Positions 21,750 to 33,910 of a stretch of 64,000 nucleotides of DNA are shown here, piece by piece. This stretch comes from Elgaria multicarinata webbii (Eukaryota > Chordata > Lepidosauria > Squamata > Anguidae). Positions within the stretch are counted from its first letter, which is position 1. The number at the start of each line of letters is the position of its first letter. The stretch is from positions 40,656,726-40,720,725 of the forward strand of contig NC_086178.1 of NCBI RefSeq assembly GCF_023053635.1. The letters are read 5' to 3'. A program made the position numbers and the translations under genes. The notes below the pieces were generated by a model. It did not search any database. It was not told the DNA's origin and saw nothing but the letters and a program-made list of their open reading frames with translations.

Positions 21750-24144
21750 CCTTTCTGGCTCATGTTCATGAGGAAAAACCTTTCCCTCACATTAATTAAT
21801 CTCCTACAGAAAGTGGAGGAAGGAACTAGAGGATCGGCAATCCTTGACTTGATATTGACCAATAGGGATGACTTAGTGGATAAAGTGGCAGTTACGGGAA
21901 CTCTGGGGGAAAGTGACCACATCATACTTGAATTCTTGATTATGAAGGAGACAAAAGTTGAGTGTAGGCATACACGTACTCTGGATTTTAGGAAAGCTGA
22001 TTTTAATAAACTCAGAACTATGATAAGTAAGGTCCCATGGCAAATGAGCCTAATGAGAAAAGGAGTGCAGGATGGGTGGGAGTATTTAAAAAAGGAAATT
22101 TTAAAGGCACAGTTACAAACAATTCCAACAAGGAGAAAAGATAGAAGACAACAGAGGAAACCAATGTGGCTCCACAAAAAGCTTAGAGATGACCTGAAAA
22201 CAAAAAGGGATACATATAGGAAGTGGAAGGAAGGCCAGGCTACAAAAGAAGAGTACAGACAAGTGGCGCAGAAGTGCCGAAATGACGTCAGGAAGGCTAA
22301 AGCTCAGAATGAGCTGAGATTAGCGAGGGATGCTAAAAGCAATAAAAAGGCTTTCTTCAGATATGTGAGTAGTAAAAGACAGAGGAAAGAAATGGTGGTT
22401 CAACTGCTTAATGAGGATGGCAAATTTAACAGATGACAAAGAAAAGGCTGAAGTGCTCAGTTCCTACTTTGCCTCAGTCTTCTCCCAAAAGCGGGTCTAT
22501 GACCCCCTGGAGAAAGTGAAGCAGAAGTTGAAGGGGCAGGATTGCAGTTTGAGATTGATAAACAAATGGTCAAAGAACACCTAATTTCCTTGAATGAGTT
22601 CAAATCTCCAGGGCCCGATAAACTGCATCCTAGAGTAATGAAGGAGCTAGCGGAAGAACTCTCAGAACCTTTGTCTATTATTTTTGCAAAATCATGGAAG
22701 ACGGGTGAGGTGCCGGACGACTGGAGGAGGGCTAACGTCCCTATCTTCAAAAAGGGCAAAAAGGAGGAACCTGGAAACTACAGACCAGTCAGTCTGGCAT
22801 CCATCCCTGGGAAAATTCTGGAGCAGATTATAAAGAAGTCAATCTGTAAACACCTTGAAATCAATGCGGTGATCACTAGAAGCCAACATGGATTTGTCAG
22901 GAACAAATCCTGTCAGACAAATTTGATTTCATTTTTTGATAAGGTAACCTCCCTTGTGGACCGTGGGAATGCTGTGGACGTCATATATCTTGACTTCAGC
23001 AAAGCTTTTGACAAAGTGCCCCATGATATTCTGATTAACAAACTAGCTAAAAGTGGGCTAGGTGGAACAACTATTAGGTGGATTCACAGTTGGCTACAGA
23101 ATCGGACTCAAAGAGTACTTATCAATGGAACCTTCTCAAACTGGGAAGAGGCAACGAGTGGGGTACCGCAGGGCTCAGTCCTGGGCCCAGTGCTCTTCAA
23201 AAAAATTATTAATGATTTGGACGAGAAGGTGCATGGAACACTTATCAAATTTGCAGATGACACAAAATTGGGTGGGATAGCTAATACCGTGGAAGACAGA
23301 AACAAACTTCAAAGTGATCTTGATAGGCTGGAGTGCTGGGCTGAAAACAACAGAATGAAATGTAATAGGGATAAATGCCAAGTTCTACATTTAGGAAATA
23401 GAAACCAAATGCACAGTTACAAGATGGGGGATACTTGGCTCAGCAATACTACAAACGAGAAGGATCTTGGAATTGTTGTAGACTGCAACCTGAATATGAG
23501 CCAACAGTGCGATATGGCTGCAAGAAAGGCCAATGCTATTTTGGGCTGCATTAATAGAAGTATAGCTTCCAAATCACGTGAGGTACTGGTTCCTCTCTAT
23601 TCGGCCCTGGTTAGGCCTTATCTAGAGTATTGCGTCCAGTTCTGGGCTCCACGATTCAAGAAGGACGCAGACAAGCTGGAGCGTGTTCAGAGGAGGGCGA
23701 CCAGGATGATCAGGGGTCTGGAAACAAAGCCCTATGAAGAGAGACTGAAAGAACTGGGCATGTTTAGCCTGGAGAAGAGAAGATTGAGGGGAGACATGAG
23801 AGCACTCTTCAAATACTTAAAAGGTTGTCACACAGAGGAGGGCCAGGATCTGTTCTCGATCCTCCCAGAGTGCAGGACACGGAATAACGGGCTCAAGTTA
23901 AAGGAAGCCAGATTCCACCTGGACATCAGGAAAATCTTCCTGACTGTTAGAGCAGTACGACAATGGAATCAGTTTCCTAGGGAGGTTGTGGGCTCTCCCA
24001 CACTAGAGGCCTTCAAGAGGCAGCTGGACAACCATCTCTCAGGGATGCTTTAGGGTGGATTCCTGCATTGAGCAGGGGGTTGGACTCGATGGCCTTGTAG
24101 GCCCCTTCCAACTCTGCTATTCTATGATTCTATGATTCTATGAT
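21750..24144 (+). mobile_element. CR1 LINE, 5'-truncated, long RT ORF
   Basis: This is the best-preserved transposon here. One open block (21729-22436) encodes the end of the endonuclease domain (AILDLILTNRDDLVDKV, LGESDHIILEF) and a basic linker. A second (22542-24053, about 503 codons) encodes the reverse transcriptase and C-terminus: [50 protein letters not shown] (motif A), [14 protein letters not shown] (motif B), FADD at 23250-23261 (catalytic), then [10 protein letters not shown] and [16 protein letters not shown]. The two blocks share a frame, but 22437-22541 reads as CR1 only in another frame (DKEKAEVLSSYFASVF), so there are at least two compensating shifts. The usual FNIFIND after motif B reads FKKIIND. 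The copy ends in the ATTCTATG tail at 24115-24144. It lacks ORF1 and most of the endonuclease, so it is dead but fairly young. Confidence 0.93.
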
Positions 24145-24479
24145 TTGGGCTCTGCCTTACAGCTGTTGAGTTATACAGTCTCTAGCTGGGTTACAGAGGA
24201 GCTGCCAGATGTTCACAGTCTCATGGGGGCCAGTATATTCTATGTTCCTGCATAATTATTTAATTTTGTATTAATTTTTTAAAACAAAAACAACAACACC
24301 CATTAGTTAGACATCTGGACCACATTCCAATGCATAATTAGGCTCACTTGAGGCCCAGTTCTATCAACTGCCCTTTGGGAAAGATTCAAGGAAAGAGAGA
24401 GAGGAAGGCAGGCAGGCAAAAACCACCTCAGGCCCCTGTGCCTGATGGGATTGTTCCTCCCTCCTTCCACAGGGCCTTC
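24145..24479. other. Intergenic, nothing recognised
   Basis: Contains short purine-rich (GAGA, GGCA) runs near 24395-24420 only. Confidence 0.4.
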
Positions 24480-24635
24480 TACTGTCAGCTGCCGTGTGGG
24501 GTGGATCCTTATGAGTTTTTGTTTTAATTGTTTATACTGGTTTTATTAATGTAACTTTAGTTTACTTATAAACCACCTTGGAAGAATTCCTATCCTGAAA
24601 GGCAGGATACAAATAATTGTAATAAATAATAAACA
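24480..24635 (+). mobile_element. L2-type LINE 3' end, diverged
   Basis: 'ataaaccaccttggaagaat' then 'aggcaggatacaaataattg' and 'taataaataataa' is a diverged version of the L2 3' hairpin and tail. Confidence 0.5.
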
Positions 24636-24707
24636 TGCATAATTCTGTGCTGGGCAGTGACCCAGGTATTTCAGATTATTTTGTTTTGTTTTTGTAACTC
24701 AGTACAT

Positions 24708-24714
24708 ATTTATT

Positions 24715-24753
<39 letters not shown>

Positions 24754-24815
24754 TTACATTTTTATACTGCCCAATAGCTGAAGCTTTTTGGGCAGTTCAT
24801 AATCAAGTACATAAT
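24708..24815 (-). mobile_element. L2 3' end, reversed, with expanded (TTTA)n
   Basis: A long TTTA run (24708-24752) is followed by 'ttacatttttatactgccca' and 'atagctgaagctttttgggc', the reverse of the L2 tail and hairpin. Confidence 0.8.
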
Positions 24816-25489
24816 CATTTAGGAGACAGGGCCTGTCCAAGAGATCTTGCTGCCTGAGCCAAAGATACTCCACCTCACCCTGGCCCACCCCTATTCCATG
24901 CACAGAAACTTTACAGCATTGGCAACAGGACAGCATCCTCCAGTGAACCTGAGGGCAATAGGCTTTCTTAAAGGGTGCAGCTCAGGCCATGCAACATACA
25001 CCCCTCTGACCTCCAACACTTTGCCCCTGCTCCCTGAGCATCTGCCATCTGATATGTCTTCCTCAGTTTGCCTAATGGTAGGGACAGCACTTAAAACATG
25101 TGTTTTTAATCAGGCTTTCAAGCCCTCCTAGATATTTTGGCTACTGTGTGTTTTAGAGCTGGGAAGGAGAGTTTGGCCTAGAGGATGGGTGCCTATGAAC
25201 ACATGTCTTCTCAGGTGATTTCCCTCCCTCATTTGAACTGATGGTTCTGCTGATGGTTCTGCTGCCATTGACTGCACATGGGGGCAGTGTGCAGGTACTC
25301 GTGCCCTACTTATTTCAGGACCCAATACCCATTACTGAAGCAACAAAACTTCAATTCTGCCCCACAGCAGATGGCAAGGACAATGTCTGGAAAGGGAAGG
25401 GGCAAGGTAGGAAGACTCCTTGGGATTCTTCCAAATACGTAAGGATGCCATTTTTCTTCTTGCAAGGAACCCAAGGTGGCTTGCATGAC

Positions 25490-26042
25490 CCTCCTCTTCT
25501 TCATTTTATCCTCACAACAACTCTGTGAGGTAGGTTAGGCTAAAAGTCAGTGACTGGCCCAAAGTCACACAGTGAGTTCATGGCTGAATAGAGACTAAGA
25601 GCTTCTGTACAGGAGCGATTTATTAAATGCTCATGATTGGATATTCATGGGAGTTTGTGGATCCTTTACATAACGCCGCCAACCTCCAGGACATCTCTGC
25701 ACCTTCCCCCCAGTAATCTCGCTTTTTAAAAGATCAGAGATAATGCACTATTTAAAATTATCAAAGGATATCACAGGATATCTCCAGTGTGTAAAGTTGG
25801 CATTCTGTTATAATACAGCCACCAGATGGCACTGTTTCACTGAACTTTATAGAGCATTACCCAGAGGGGAAGTTTTCCATTACAAATCATGTGGTCGATG
25901 TCTAAAGAAGCCCATAGTGAATGCAGAAAGACCTGAGAAAAAAAGCCTGGTAAAGATGCAGGTTTTTTCCCTTAATGTAGAGACACCTTAAAACATGGCT
26001 CTCTCGAGTCCCAGTCCAACACTTTAACCACTACACCACTCT
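25490..26042 (-). mobile_element. CORE-SINE/MIR-type SINE split by an insertion
   Basis: The left part (25490-25597, 'ctcacaacaactctgtgagg', 'actggcccaaagtcacacag') and the right part (25998-26042, 'agtcccagtccaacacttta', 'accactacaccac') are consecutive pieces of one CORE-SINE. About 400 bp of unrelated sequence (25598-25997) separates them. Strand is given by analogy with mammalian MIR and is uncertain. Confidence 0.6.
25598..25997. mobile_element. Element inserted in the CORE-SINE
   Basis: Its left end 'gagcttctgtacaggagcga' with 'tttatt' and its right end, read in reverse ('ggtgtctctacattaaggg'), are loosely similar, and both resemble the start of the block at 26939-27180 ('gggcctttctacatgaggca' then 'tttatt'). 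This points to a non-autonomous DNA transposon family. Confidence 0.4.
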
Positions 26043-26539
26043 CTTTACTAATGGGGGAAAGCAATGGAATTGCTTTCCACTTCCTCCTGACATCTAGCTA
26101 TGAATATTGCTACAGAGAGTGACAGTTATGAGTCCGTAATATGAAATTAACTGTAATGAACGGCTGACTTCATTTCAACCTTGCTTAATTAGCTAGAATA
26201 GCGGCATGTCATCCAATGTGGAATTTGAACATCTCCAGACTAAATTGCTCTCCAAGATTAATTAAAATGTATTGCCAGGTAGCGCTGTTTTATAATGCTG
26301 TCAGCAAGCTCTGCAGGAGAGGAGGGGGGAGGAGGCACAAAGTGGAATACTGTTTTCCCATATTCATGGAAGCTCCTGACAGCCGCCATGAAAAATGAGG
26401 TGAGGAAAGTAGTATTTATAGAAGGGGAGACTGATCAAACCTTCCTCTCCAGTTTTGATAGGGTTGCCAGGTTGCAACCCAGAGACCACAGCTTTAACAA
26501 TGCACTTACTGCAGGAGAGGTTGCTGCTGTCATGATTGA

Positions 26540-26830
26540 TTTGTTTGTTTGTTTATGAAATTTTATACTTGTTCCATTATAAAATAATCCCAAAGCAGGG
26601 TTCAACTAATAAAACACAATATAATCAAATAACATCAGCCACAAAACAATCCAAAAGGGGAGGACCCTAACACGAATAAATAACAGTTTACACGATGCAA
26701 CAACAACAACAACAATAACAACAGAAACAGTCAAAGGCCTGTGTGAACAAATAGGCGTTTAGTTGGTGCCAAAAGCTCGTAAGACCGGGTGCTGATTATA
26801 TATGAGGGAGGAGGGAATTCCACAGTCAAA
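26540..26830 (-). mobile_element. L2-like LINE 3' end, reversed
   Basis: The order 'ttatgaaattttatacttgt', several lines of 'aaaacacaatataatc', a (CAA)n tract near 26700 and 'gtgaacaaataggcgtttag' follows the reversed L2 3' UTR into the last coding bases ('gagggaattccacagtc'). Confidence 0.5.
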
Positions 26831-26938
26831 TGTCCCCCACCCTGCTCATTCCATCATCTCATCACCTATTCTTCTCCCCATATGTTGGAGCAGCAAAACT
26901 TCAAAACAATTTCCTACAGCAGATGGGGAATGGAATGA

Positions 26939-27180
26939 GGGCCTTTCTACATGAGGCATTTATTGTAGCCCTGTGATCCCTCACTTAACGGTAGTTTGCA
27001 GGTCATTTGCATGATGACCTCATCTGCCAGGGCCTCTCCCATGCTTTGCGATCATTTTAGCGGAGGTTTTCTAAGCAGGAAAATCTGGTAATATTTATGA
27101 ATGGCAGGATAAAGCTTAGTGTAATTGCACAATTCTGCTGTACCACAGCGCCCCATAGTGCTTGTGTAATGGAACATAAG
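26939..27180. mobile_element. DNA-transposon-like block, TTTCTACATGAGGC type
   Basis: Starts 'gggcctttctacatgaggca' and contains 'ctgctgtaccacagcgcccc', related to the element inserted at 25598-25997. Confidence 0.35.
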
Positions 27181-27227
27181 GAAAGGAAGAGAAGAACAAA
27201 CAAAAAACAGTTGTAAAGGAGCCAATC

Positions 27228-27430
27228 TTCATTTCATTTATTATATTTCTATACCGTCCCATAGCCGAAGCCCTCTGGGCGGTTCACAAAACTTAAAAAC
27301 CATTAAAATAATTATATAAACTCTAAAAGCCATTCATGTAAGGACATAAAACATCACACATAGCAATAACATATATCTAAAACAATTTAACATCTTAATC
27401 TGGCAAATCTAGAAACAGACGCCTCAATAA
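27228..27430 (-). mobile_element. L2 LINE 3' end, reversed
   Basis: 'tttatatttctataccgtcc'-like start, then 'catagccgaagccctctggg' and 'cggttcacaaaacttaaaaa' are the reversed L2 hairpin and UTR. Confidence 0.8.
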
Positions 27431-27582
27431 AATGGCAGGTTAAGCCTGTAGTTAACTCATGATAGGGGAAGCTTTTTTCTCTGCTGATGCCATATTACAG
27501 GTAAAGGTGAGATGTCCAGTTTGCAACCTAGCATCCCCACATTTTGGTAGTGTATTTCTACCAGATAATTTTACAATTACTA

Positions 27583-28022
27583 GGGGCTCATCTAAATGTC
27601 CTGTTTAGCCCATGGTGGCTGCAAGTTGGTGCTGCATTGTTTATATGACGCAGCCACCAACTCACAGCCACTATGGGCTTTTCCTTTGAAACTGTGCTCT
27701 TTAAAAGTCACTGACTTACCGTGACTTTTTCCTTTGCTCCGAGGTCACCCCCTTCTTTCCTATGTCTGTCAATGCTGACCTTGCTTCGGGTTGAGGCCGG
27801 ATGCATTCCAGGGGTGGATTGAGGCCTAGGGTAAGTTGTGGGAAGGCCACACAGAGGGCAGGGAGCAGGATCAATGTACCGAATGGCCACCAGCACTGCG
27901 GCTTTTTCAGCCGGAAAGCCTGCATTCTCTCTTGCCGTCGAGATTTGCTGTTCCCACCCCAGAGCTGTGATGCCACAGGGTTTTGAATGAACGAGCAGCC
28001 AAAGTGGTGGCATCAAGACACC
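27583..28022. mobile_element. Repeat family copy 1 (shared with 36890-37326)
   Basis: Over its whole length this block parallels 36890-37326: 'cccatggtggctgca', 'cagccaccaactcacagcc', 'ttttcctttgctccgaggtc', 'attccaggggtggattgagg' and 'aatggccaccagcactg' occur in the same order in both. An inverted pair of 'catggtggctg' / 'cagccactatggg' sits at the left end. No transposase; likely a non-autonomous DNA transposon. Confidence 0.6.
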
Positions 28023-28429
28023 CCCCAGGTCCCCAATTTGGCTGAGTTAGCCCCACCCTACAGGCCATTCAGTGGAATGTTTCATCCAGCCCTAATCTTC
28101 TAGTTCATTCCCCTGAATTGGGGAAGAACTTCTATCCTTGTAGCTCATTTTGGGCCTGTTCTCATGTTATAGTTGAAATTGGTGGTGTAGTGGAGCAAGA
28201 GCTTGCCATCACCCCTTATTATTATTATTAGTAGTAGTAGCAGGGACACTGATGCCATCTGCCTCTGTACCACCATCACCCTTCCCCACCAGTTTAGAAT
28301 TCCCTGTTCCCTCTGTGCTTAGCTACAATCCTTACAGTAGCTGGGAGGGACGGACAATTAATTTCCCCAAAAACAATATGACTCCTCCTTGTAATGTAAA
28401 ATATGTTGGGGTGACTTGGACTAGATCTA

Positions 28430-28500
28430 CACTACTACTTTATAGTGGTATTGAAGGGCACTGATAATTGTTGGGGCACAATCCATATTCCATTTACCGC
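28430..28500. mobile_element. Half copy of the palindromic TACACTACTGC MITE group
   Basis: 'agatctacactactacttta' then 'tagtggtattgaagggcact' matches the left half of the element at 63871-63993; the right half is missing. Confidence 0.45.
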
Positions 28501-28520
28501 TTTTATACTGTTATTGCCTG

Positions 28521-30349
28521 CTTTTTGTTCCACATTTCTAATGATTTGACACAAAGGGCCTGTTTAGAAGACACCTTAAACCATGGCTTTAACCACGGTG
28601 AATAAGGCTTTGAAGACCAACTGCTTGCCAGTTTGGACTCTCCTTGAGGGTGCAGCTATGGAAATAGTCACGATGAGCACCTGCCCTTCAAAATTTACCA
28701 CTACAGCAATGGATGAGATTGTTTGGGAGACAAATGTTGCAATCTTCAAATGTTGTGTGTAAACAATTTAGAAGGTAGAGTAAACTACAAGTCCCATGGT
28801 TCCTATCAGGAAAGGATACTATTGAGCTCACTCAGGAGTATTTTTTTTTCCAACTTAGGGAAACCCTGCCAGTCCTCTCCTGTCTCTAGCAAGTTGTCCC
28901 CATTGCTGATTATCCAATCCTCATCATGACATATAAGATTTTTGTTTTGGAAAATGAGCTCAGGGGGAGCGGCACCTAGGGATTGCTAGCAGCAGCAAAA
29001 CTGATCATCAGCTGAACCTAAATTCAGAGGAATGTGGGCCAGTTCATCATAGGGAAGGGCTTTTGAACTGCATAAATTCATAATCTGAATTCCTCTCATT
29101 CTGAAGTCAGCTCTAATACCATTAATTCAGTCCTATCAGTGAAGCTACATTAATTCAACTTCTAATGTTCACTAAAAGGCAGAGATACATGGGATCTGAT
29201 CCTGAACGGTTTACACTGTGCTGGGGTGTGTTGGGAATACTGAAACTTCATCTGCACTGGAAGGGGGCAGTGTAGCAGTTAGTTAGTTCATCAGAATTTT
29301 GACCACAGCTAGCCTTATAATCTCTACAGCCTACAGTGCGCTTTCCTGTGATTTTACCCTTTTGCTCCTCCTCTTCCTTCCTCCCCTCTCTCTGACCTCC
29401 TCCATTGCTGGAGCACAAGTTTGTTTGTTCTCACTCCTGCTGGTGTTGGAACACAAAATGGACTGAACAAGCTCTTTTGAAACTTTATGCTGTACTTGCA
29501 TTGTATATGCAAGAATATCTGGGAGCAAAGTTCTTTTCTTTGCTTCACTAAAGAAAGGGGTGGTCTCCTTTTATTGTTCTAGAATAGCCTGTGTGCATGT
29601 GGGACTGGTAAATGCTTATTCTGTTTTGCCTTTTGTTTTTTTCCTCAGCTAATTGCCTTTCTAACAGGAGGCATTGTTACTGAATAATCCCATCAGTGTA
29701 AACTCTGCTAAAGTGTGCATTGCTCATGCCAGTAAGCAGTATGAGAATCAGACTGCTCATTTCATAAATTCTATGATTCCTTTTCTGGCATTCCTGAACT
29801 AGTCCTGTGGTCTCTCCTCAAGATCACAACGGCAAATGTGATCTCCTATTATCTCATTGCCCAAATATGTTTGCTGGGCTTCCAGAACTTTGTAAGTCTG
29901 TTTCTAGTGAGAGAAGGGGTGAATGTGCTGTTTTGAGTTCCTATTGCACGAGAAAGCTGCTTTCTGCCAGAAAGCTTTCTCACTAAGCAAGCTGCCAAGT
30001 TTTGGCAATTGCTCACTTGATGGCGATGTCAGTTTGCAAAGTTGTTTGTGTTACTTTGGGCAAAAACTGATGAGGAACACTGTTGTTGCATGCTGTTTTG
30101 TCATGCAAAGTAGAAAGACTGCCATCTGTCTAGCACACGAATGGGCATGAGTGAACCTGGTTGCTGCTGATGGGGAAAATCAAAACCACGGGGATATCAG
30201 CTGCAGCAGGTTACCCCCATTGTACTGGAAGAATGGCCGCTAATTGGAATAGGCCTGAATACAAAGTGTTGCCCAGAAAAATCCCATCCCATCTTTCTGT
30301 TTTTTAATGCTCAGGGTGACTTCATAAAATTGGAAGAAAGTAAAAGCTA
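28521..30349. other. Intergenic; one possible MITE at 28555-28630
   Basis: 'gggcctgtttagaagacacc' then 'ttaaaccatggctttaacca' at 28555-28600 looks like an end of the MITE at 49204-49389. Nothing else recognised; several short ORFs have no domains. Confidence 0.4.
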
Positions 30350-31700
30350 GATCCATGAAATAAACAATGGATCCTCATGATTTCATGATTTTTAAAGGGG
30401 AAACTCCCCAAACCACAATCAAATCTCAGATCCCACCTGTCTCCAAAAACTGAACCATGAAAATCATGGATCCGCCACTCGATGCTTATGTGGCACAAAA
30501 ATAAGTAAATCTGAAGCATGGATCCTCATGGATCCTTATGATTTTTACAGGGAAAATCCCCCAAACCGCAATCCATCACATCGGCCTCTATGGACTGAAT
30601 CATGAAAATCACCCATCAGGCACTTGTTGGTGCTACAATGGCACAAAAATATGGATCTGAGGCACTGATCATCATGGATCCTCTGTATTTTGTCAGGGAT
30701 CATTCACACCAAACCACCTTCCAGACATAAAGCACATCCACAGACTGAACTATGGAAATCCTGGATCCACTGGACAGATCCTCATTATTTTTGCAGGAAA
30801 AATCTCCCAAACCACAATCATATCACAGAGCACACCTGCCTCCATGGACTAACCACAAAAATCACAGGTCCAGCGCTTTTTCATACTGCCCTAGTACAAA
30901 AATATGAATCCAAGGCTCTTCATGATTTTTATATGGGACCCAAAGTAAATAATGTTCAAATCATAGAGCACATGCCTACATAAAATGTCTTTCGTAATTG
31001 TGTTTTATCCTGTTGGGTGTTTTATTGTGGTTTTAATTTTTGTGAACCGCCCAGAGAGCTTCGGCTATTGGGCGGTATAAAAATGTAATAAATAAATAAA
31101 TAAATATAAAATAAATAAAATGTATGGATCCCGTGCTTCAGCAAGCCACCAAGTTGTAAAAATATGAATCTGAGGCATAGATCCTTATGAATTTGTTGCA
31201 TTTTTTTAGAGAATATCATAAAATTCACCATCAAACCACAGATTATGTGGATTGCACCACAAAAACTATGGACTTGGTAATTCATTGCACTGCAGTGGAG
31301 GGTGATCCTCTATAAAAATACAGACGATCCATGAGGATCTGTGCATTGGATCCATGTTTTTGAGCCATGATAACACAGTAGTAAGGAATGCAAGAATCTG
31401 ATGGTTCAGTCCATGGCCACAGATGTGCTGTGTAATTTGATTGTGGATTTGTAAAAATGCAGAGGATCTGTGCCTCCGATCCATGGTTTGTGCTATGGTG
31501 GCACAGTGAATCACTAGATCTGTGGTTTTTCTACTGCAATCCCTGGACACAAATATGATTTGATAGCGAGAAGTGTGGTTTGGGGGATGTTCCCTATAAA
31601 AATCACAAGGAACTGTACTTTGGATCCACGTTTTTGCTCTTTGGTGGCACCAAAGAGTGGCCAATCCATGATTACTGCTGTTTAGTCCATGGAGGCAGAT
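30350..31700. repeat. Foldback array of 100-160-bp units
   Basis: About five forward units (start phrases near 30369, 30520, 30676, 30776 and 30915, plus 31124-31290) contain 'ggatcctcatgatttttaca', 'gggaaaatcccccaaaccac', 'cctccatggactgaa' and 'ggcacaaaaatatgg'. From about 31300 to 31700 the same words appear as reverse complements ('ggttcagtccatggccacag', 'gtggtttgggggatgttccc', 'ctatggtggcacag'). The array is thus head-to-head, inverting near 31290-31310. It has no coding capacity. The class is unknown; a foldback-type DNA element is the best guess. Confidence 0.7.
30989..31114 (+). mobile_element. L2 3' end inserted in the foldback array
   Basis: The gaaccgcccagagagc...gggcggtataa hairpin and (AATA)n tail mark an L2 3' end. 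ATAAAATGT occurs on both sides (30980-30988 and 31115-31123), a likely 9-bp target duplication, though the repeat is AT-rich. The array resumes directly after it. Confidence 0.75.
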
Positions 31701-32199
31701 GTTCTTATGTTCTTCTTCTGTAGTTTTCTATTGTGGTTTGTATTCTTGAGAAGATTGTAATAGGATGTGTAAGTACTTCCCATCTTTGCATGCTAAAAGG
31801 GGTAAAAAAATGTTTTTTTAAAAAAACACCCTTGTTTTGCTGCATCTATGAAGACAACAAATAACTCTAACAACATCTTAAGAAAAAGAGGGGGGAATCA
31901 CAGCATCATTTGAACAACTACAGGACATATGCTGTTTTTCCAATAGAAAGAAATGTAGCAAAACAAACCATTTGTGTCGGGAATGCCTCAAAGACAACAG
32001 AAGGTTTGTCATGGGGAGGGGGGAGGGAACCTTGCTTGAGTACTTGCCTAATGATTCACTTTGAATAGAATTTGAATTTAGAAAGCAAACAAACATGAGC
32101 ATCTCCAAACGATTTCAGTTGCATTTTCTTTATTTTTTCTTAAAAGGCCTACACAAACAAGGCAGCTATTTTATGACTAATAGTGGCATGAAACTCTAC
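31701..32199. other. Intergenic, nothing recognised
   Basis: AT-rich sequence with short A and T runs; no repeat family or coding signal. Confidence 0.4.
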
Positions 32200-32562
32200 A
32201 ACCCGTACAATCCGCCCCACACACTCAGGTCCTCTGGGAAGAATCTACTTCAGTCAGCAAAGACTAGGCTGACAACCATTACCCAGAGGACTTTCTCTTC
32301 TGCTGCTCCCAGACTGTAGAATAGCCTTGCTGGAGGACAGTCGTCAGCCTGACAGTCTTTTAGCATTCAAGAAAGCTATCAAGACTGATCTCTTCCAGCA
32401 GGCCTATCCAGTAGAATTTTAGGATACTTTTAATATGCTTTTAGGATGTTTTTAGGATGTTTTTAACAGTGTATGCTATGTTTTTAATCAGTGTTTTGTG
32501 TATTTAATGCTTGTTGTTGTTCCTTGCCTCGATCCAATATAATAATAATAATAATAATACTC
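32200..32562 (+). mobile_element. L2-like LINE 3' end with (AAT)n tail
   Basis: Coding-like sequence (one frame reads FKKAIKTDLFQQAYPVEF) resembles the end of L2 ORF2, followed by a UTR with repeated 'ttttaggatg' words and an (ATA)n tail at 32536-32560. It is a different subfamily from the 41165 copy. Confidence 0.65.
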
Positions 32563-32861
32563 ACTCCCTTCTCTTCCTGCTATTTCCAAGCATTTGTACC
32601 ACAGAGTCTTTCCCCCATATCACTCTCCTCACTTTAGGCATTTATAAAATCTGTTTTGGTCATGGATACAGCCAGCTTTCCCACTCACTCTCATTGGCCA
32701 TATTCACAGGATTGCGATGTGCAGTAGGGGTTATAGGGTGGATACAAAGCTACCCCCTGCTGTGCCACACACTGGGTTCAGATGACATGTTAACCCATGC
32801 TGCAGCACGGGTAATTATGTAAGCAACTGGTGTGTGGAGGGGATTCTCCTTCTTCTCCTTA

Positions 32862-32912
32862 CTTCTTACTTCTATACAGCCCCATAGCTGAAGCTCTCTG
32901 GACAGTTTACAG
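32862..32912 (-). mobile_element. L2 3' hairpin remnant, reversed
   Basis: 'cccatagctgaagctctctg' with 'gacagttta' is the reversed L2 hairpin. Confidence 0.55.
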
Positions 32913-33172
32913 TGGCTTCTTTTACCTGCACTAACTCAATCACTCACTCAGTAATGGAACTCTGAAAGTTTTCTTCAAGTGGGATGTTCAGACCCCAGTG
33001 ACTGCTCTAGGTCCTCAAATGCTGTGGCGTTACTGATATTAAATAGGCCCTAACCTGAGTCATATCTGGGCTGGATGAAAATGAAACCACAGTTGTGGCC
33101 ATTATTTTATGATATAGGAGTATGTTTTGAATGTTACATAATGTACCATTTTCTTTAAGCTCAGAATTATGA

Positions 33173-33435
33173 ACCAGTTCACATGTATAGCAAATGGTGT
33201 GTTAATTAGTGGGAGTGGTTTCTTGTTGGGTTAATCCCTGGGTTGTTTAGCCACTAAAGAACCCAGCACTCCAGGTTTGCACATTACACTCAACAACCTA
33301 TGACCTGGCCAATCATAGGTTGTTGATTAAAAGTAGAAGTGAGGAACATGCAGGAGGCAGTGCACTCGCTAACTCCCACCCATGCATGGCAAATCATGGG
33401 ACAATCAACCCATGATTTGCTGTTACATGTGAATA
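33173..33435. mobile_element. MITE with 25-bp imperfect inverted ends
   Basis: 'gttcacatgtatagcaaatg' at the left mirrors 'catgatttgctgttacatgt' plus 'gaat' at the right. Interior words ('gggttgtttagcc', 'caacctatgacctgg') match the MITE at 42968-43122. Confidence 0.6.
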
Positions 33436-33910
33436 TAACACATGTAACAGCCCCTCCCCCATAAGATTATTAACATCACATCCATTTGCAATCTTGGAAA
33501 GAAGATATGCAAATGAAAACCCACCAAATATTTAGCTGAGCCCTTTTTTCTTTTAAACTTTTAAACTTTCTAACAAATTAGTAAGGCTAAATTTCTGCTA
33601 TTCCTATATGGGATATATGTATATTGTATATATGTTGTGCATTTTCCTGTACAGAACTGGCTCTAGTGTTCTTTGTGTACACCTAAAAGAGTTAAATCAG
33701 AAAGTATTACTCTGAGGCTTCATCTGGGGATCTAAATTAATTACTTATCCATGTATGACAGTTTGCTCCATCTGTTGCAAATGTAATATTGATGAGTTTC
33801 TTAAATATATTTCGCTTCTTTGACATATTCTTGTCTGAATATATATCGCAATATAGGGACTCTTTATCCTGAAACATAGGAGCCAGAATGTCAAGAGGTT
33901 CATGCAATAA

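Noticed and set aside
30350-31700. Centromeric or other long satellite
   Set aside because: Only about seven diverged units, with a reversal of orientation; too short and inverted for a satellite block.
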